A DNA stretch of 64,000 nt from Rubrivirga sp. SAORIC476 (GTDB taxonomy: Bacteria; Bacteroidota; Rhodothermia; Rhodothermales; Rubricoccaceae), in NCBI RefSeq assembly GCF_002283555.1, contig NZ_MVOI01000006.1, forward strand, positions 514,040 through 578,039. Direction: 5' to 3'. The notes beneath the pieces are model-generated. The model worked only from the letters and a program-made list of their open reading frames with translations, was not told where the DNA came from and did not search any database. How positions within the stretch are numbered: position 1 is the first letter of the stretch; each line of letters starts with the position of its first letter. A program made the translations under genes and the position numbers. This document shows positions 63,066 to 64,000 of the stretch, in pieces.

Positions 63066-63464
63066 CTAGGGGTTCGTGTCTGTCGCCGTGGGCAGGGGCC
63101 GCTCAGCGAACCGGTAGGCTTCCACGATGCGCCCGCCGATCAGGTGCTCCTGGATGATCTGCTCCAGCACCTCCGGCGTGCACGAGTGGTACCACGTACC
63201 CTCGGGGTAGACGACGGCGATCGGTCCGCGCAGGCACACCCGGAGGCAGTTCGCCTTGGTGCGGTAGATGCCGCCGTCCTCGGACAGACCCAGTTCCTTG
63301 AGGCGGCCCTTTAGGAACGTCCACGACGCGAGCCCGAGGTCGGTGGCGCAGCACTTGGGCTTGGTCGGCTCGGCGCAGAGCAGGATGTGGCGGCGGATCG
63401 CCGGGATGCCGAGGGTCTGGACCTGCTTCTGGAGTGCGAGGTCGGCGCGCGGGTCGTCGGACAT
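63066..63464 (-). CDS. (2Fe-2S) ferredoxin, thioredoxin-like
   Basis: 132 aa. The thioredoxin-like ferredoxin pattern is present: Cys30 in [14 protein letters not shown] (with Cys38/39), then Cys73 and Cys77 in [11 protein letters not shown], and the conserved [25 protein letters not shown]. Four of these cysteines should bind a [2Fe-2S] cluster. It is a small electron carrier or cluster-binding protein in the cytoplasm; partner unknown. It lies 27 bp downstream of cutC on the same strand, so the two may form an operon. Confidence 0.9.
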   Translation of the reverse strand: MSDDPRADLALQKQVQTLGIPAIRRHILLCAEPTKPKCCATDLGLASWTFLKGRLKELGLSEDGGIYRTKANCLRVCLRGPIAVVYPEGTWYHSCTPEVLEQIIQEHLIGGRIVEAYRFAERPLPTATDTNP

Positions 63465-63491
63465 GAGGAAGCCGTGGGGGAGGGCGTCAGC

Positions 63492-64000
63492 CTACGCGCG
63501 GAGCGCGTCCAGGACTGCGCGGAGTCGGCGGACTTCGATGGCGTCCACGTGGCCTGAGCCCGGCAGGGACGCGCCGCTGTGGACCTCCCGTGCGCCCGTC
63601 CGTGGCACCACCTCAGCCACGTTCGACGCACGGACGCCGCCGCCCGGCATCACGGCCAGGTCGGCCCCGAGTCGCTCGATGAGGTGTGCCAGCCGGTCGG
63701 CCCCGGCGAGGGCATTCGCCGTCCCGCCGCTCGTCAGCACCCGGCGCGCGCCGCAGGCGACGAGCGCGTCCATCGCCTCGTCCAGGTCGCGCGCCGCGTC
63801 GACGGCGCGGTGGACGATCACCGGGGAAGGGCCCGCGGTCTCGACCAGGGCCCGGAGCGCGTCGCTGGCGATCCGTCCGGTCCGGTCCAGCGCGCCCCAG
63901 ACGATGCCCGCTGCGCCGGCGTCCAGCACACGTCGGGCGTCCTCGCGCATGGCCGCGTGCTCCGTCGGCGAGAAGGTCCACCCGTCCGCGTGCGCGCGCA
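63492..64000 (-). CDS. cutC: CutC family protein (partial, 5' end outside the window)
   Basis: The frame is open to the window edge; visible from the C-terminus back to a region with FSPTEHAAMREDARRVLDAGAAG. CutC signatures: GIVWGALDRTGRI, VIVHRAVDAARDLDEAMDAL, ARRVLTSGG, VMPGGGVRASNV and EVHSGASLPG. It is a TIM-barrel protein historically linked to copper homeostasis, though the biochemical role is uncertain. The ATG at 63950 is internal, since homology continues upstream of it. Confidence 0.9.
   Translation of the reverse strand, partial: RAHADGWTFSPTEHAAMREDARRVLDAGAAGIVWGALDRTGRIASDALRALVETAGPSPVIVHRAVDAARDLDEAMDALVACGARRVLTSGGTANALAGADRLAHLIERLGADLAVMPGGGVRASNVAEVVPRTGAREVHSGASLPGSGHVDAIEVRRLRAVLDALRA

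Overview
The window is about 64 kb of very GC-rich bacterial chromosome with dense genes, short gaps, and no rRNA, CRISPR array, prophage or intact insertion sequence. It most resembles the Rhodothermota (Rhodothermales; Rubricoccaceae/Rubrivirga-like). Four secreted proteins end in a type IX secretion (T9SS) type-A sorting domain. An ECF sigma factor of the TIGR02999/Sigma70_ECF kind overlaps a Hanks-type kinase with TPR repeats. Start codons lack Shine-Dalgarno sequences. Upstream regions carry a Bacteroidota-like -7 element (TAnnTTnG). The taxonomic placement is inference.

Layout. 1-6.1 kb: gene tail, low-complexity protein, secreted membrane protein, HrpB helicase, and a divergent sensor kinase. 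6.2-17.1 kb: T9SS endonuclease, tRNA-Leu and tRNA-Lys, sigma/kinase pair, T9SS choice-of-anchor-B (LVIVD) protein. 17.3-29.1 kb: UDP-glucose dehydrogenase and UDP-glucuronate decarboxylase (UDP-xylose route), CysQ, SLC13/TrkA-C permease, small secreted proteins, ArgS, DUF4870 protein, a D-threonine aldolase-family enzyme, and a membrane/SRPBCC protein behind a strong palindrome. 29.1-38.5 kb: recC-recB-recD operon plus a membrane protein. 38.5-45.2 kb: methyltransferase, DinB, DUF4212/sodium-solute symporter pair, cupin lipoprotein, GNAT, acetyl-CoA synthetase (acetate uptake and activation). 45.2-52.3 kb: a broken sorting-domain fragment, then a T9SS subtilisin-like protease and a T9SS sulfatase. 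52.3-54.6 kb: a 62-aa peptide gene next to an asparagine-synthetase-like cyclase, then tRNA-Gln. 54.7-64 kb: PlsC, an unknown protein, ribD and ribE interleaved with secreted proteins including a TlpA-like thioredoxin, miaB, lipoprotein, DUF4919 protein, 2Fe-2S ferredoxin, and a partial cutC.

The most exciting candidate is the peptide/cyclase pair at 52.4-54.5 kb. The peptide has the layout of a lasso-peptide precursor: Thr at leader position -2, Gly at core +1, Glu at core +9, Phe-Tyr in the tail. Its neighbour resembles a lasso cyclase. No leader peptidase (B protein) is visible in the window. The second is a 457-464-residue C-terminal block shared by four secreted proteins with unrelated N-terminal domains. 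The third is a recurrent promoter motif about 30 nt before many start codons, supported independently by two tRNA promoters.
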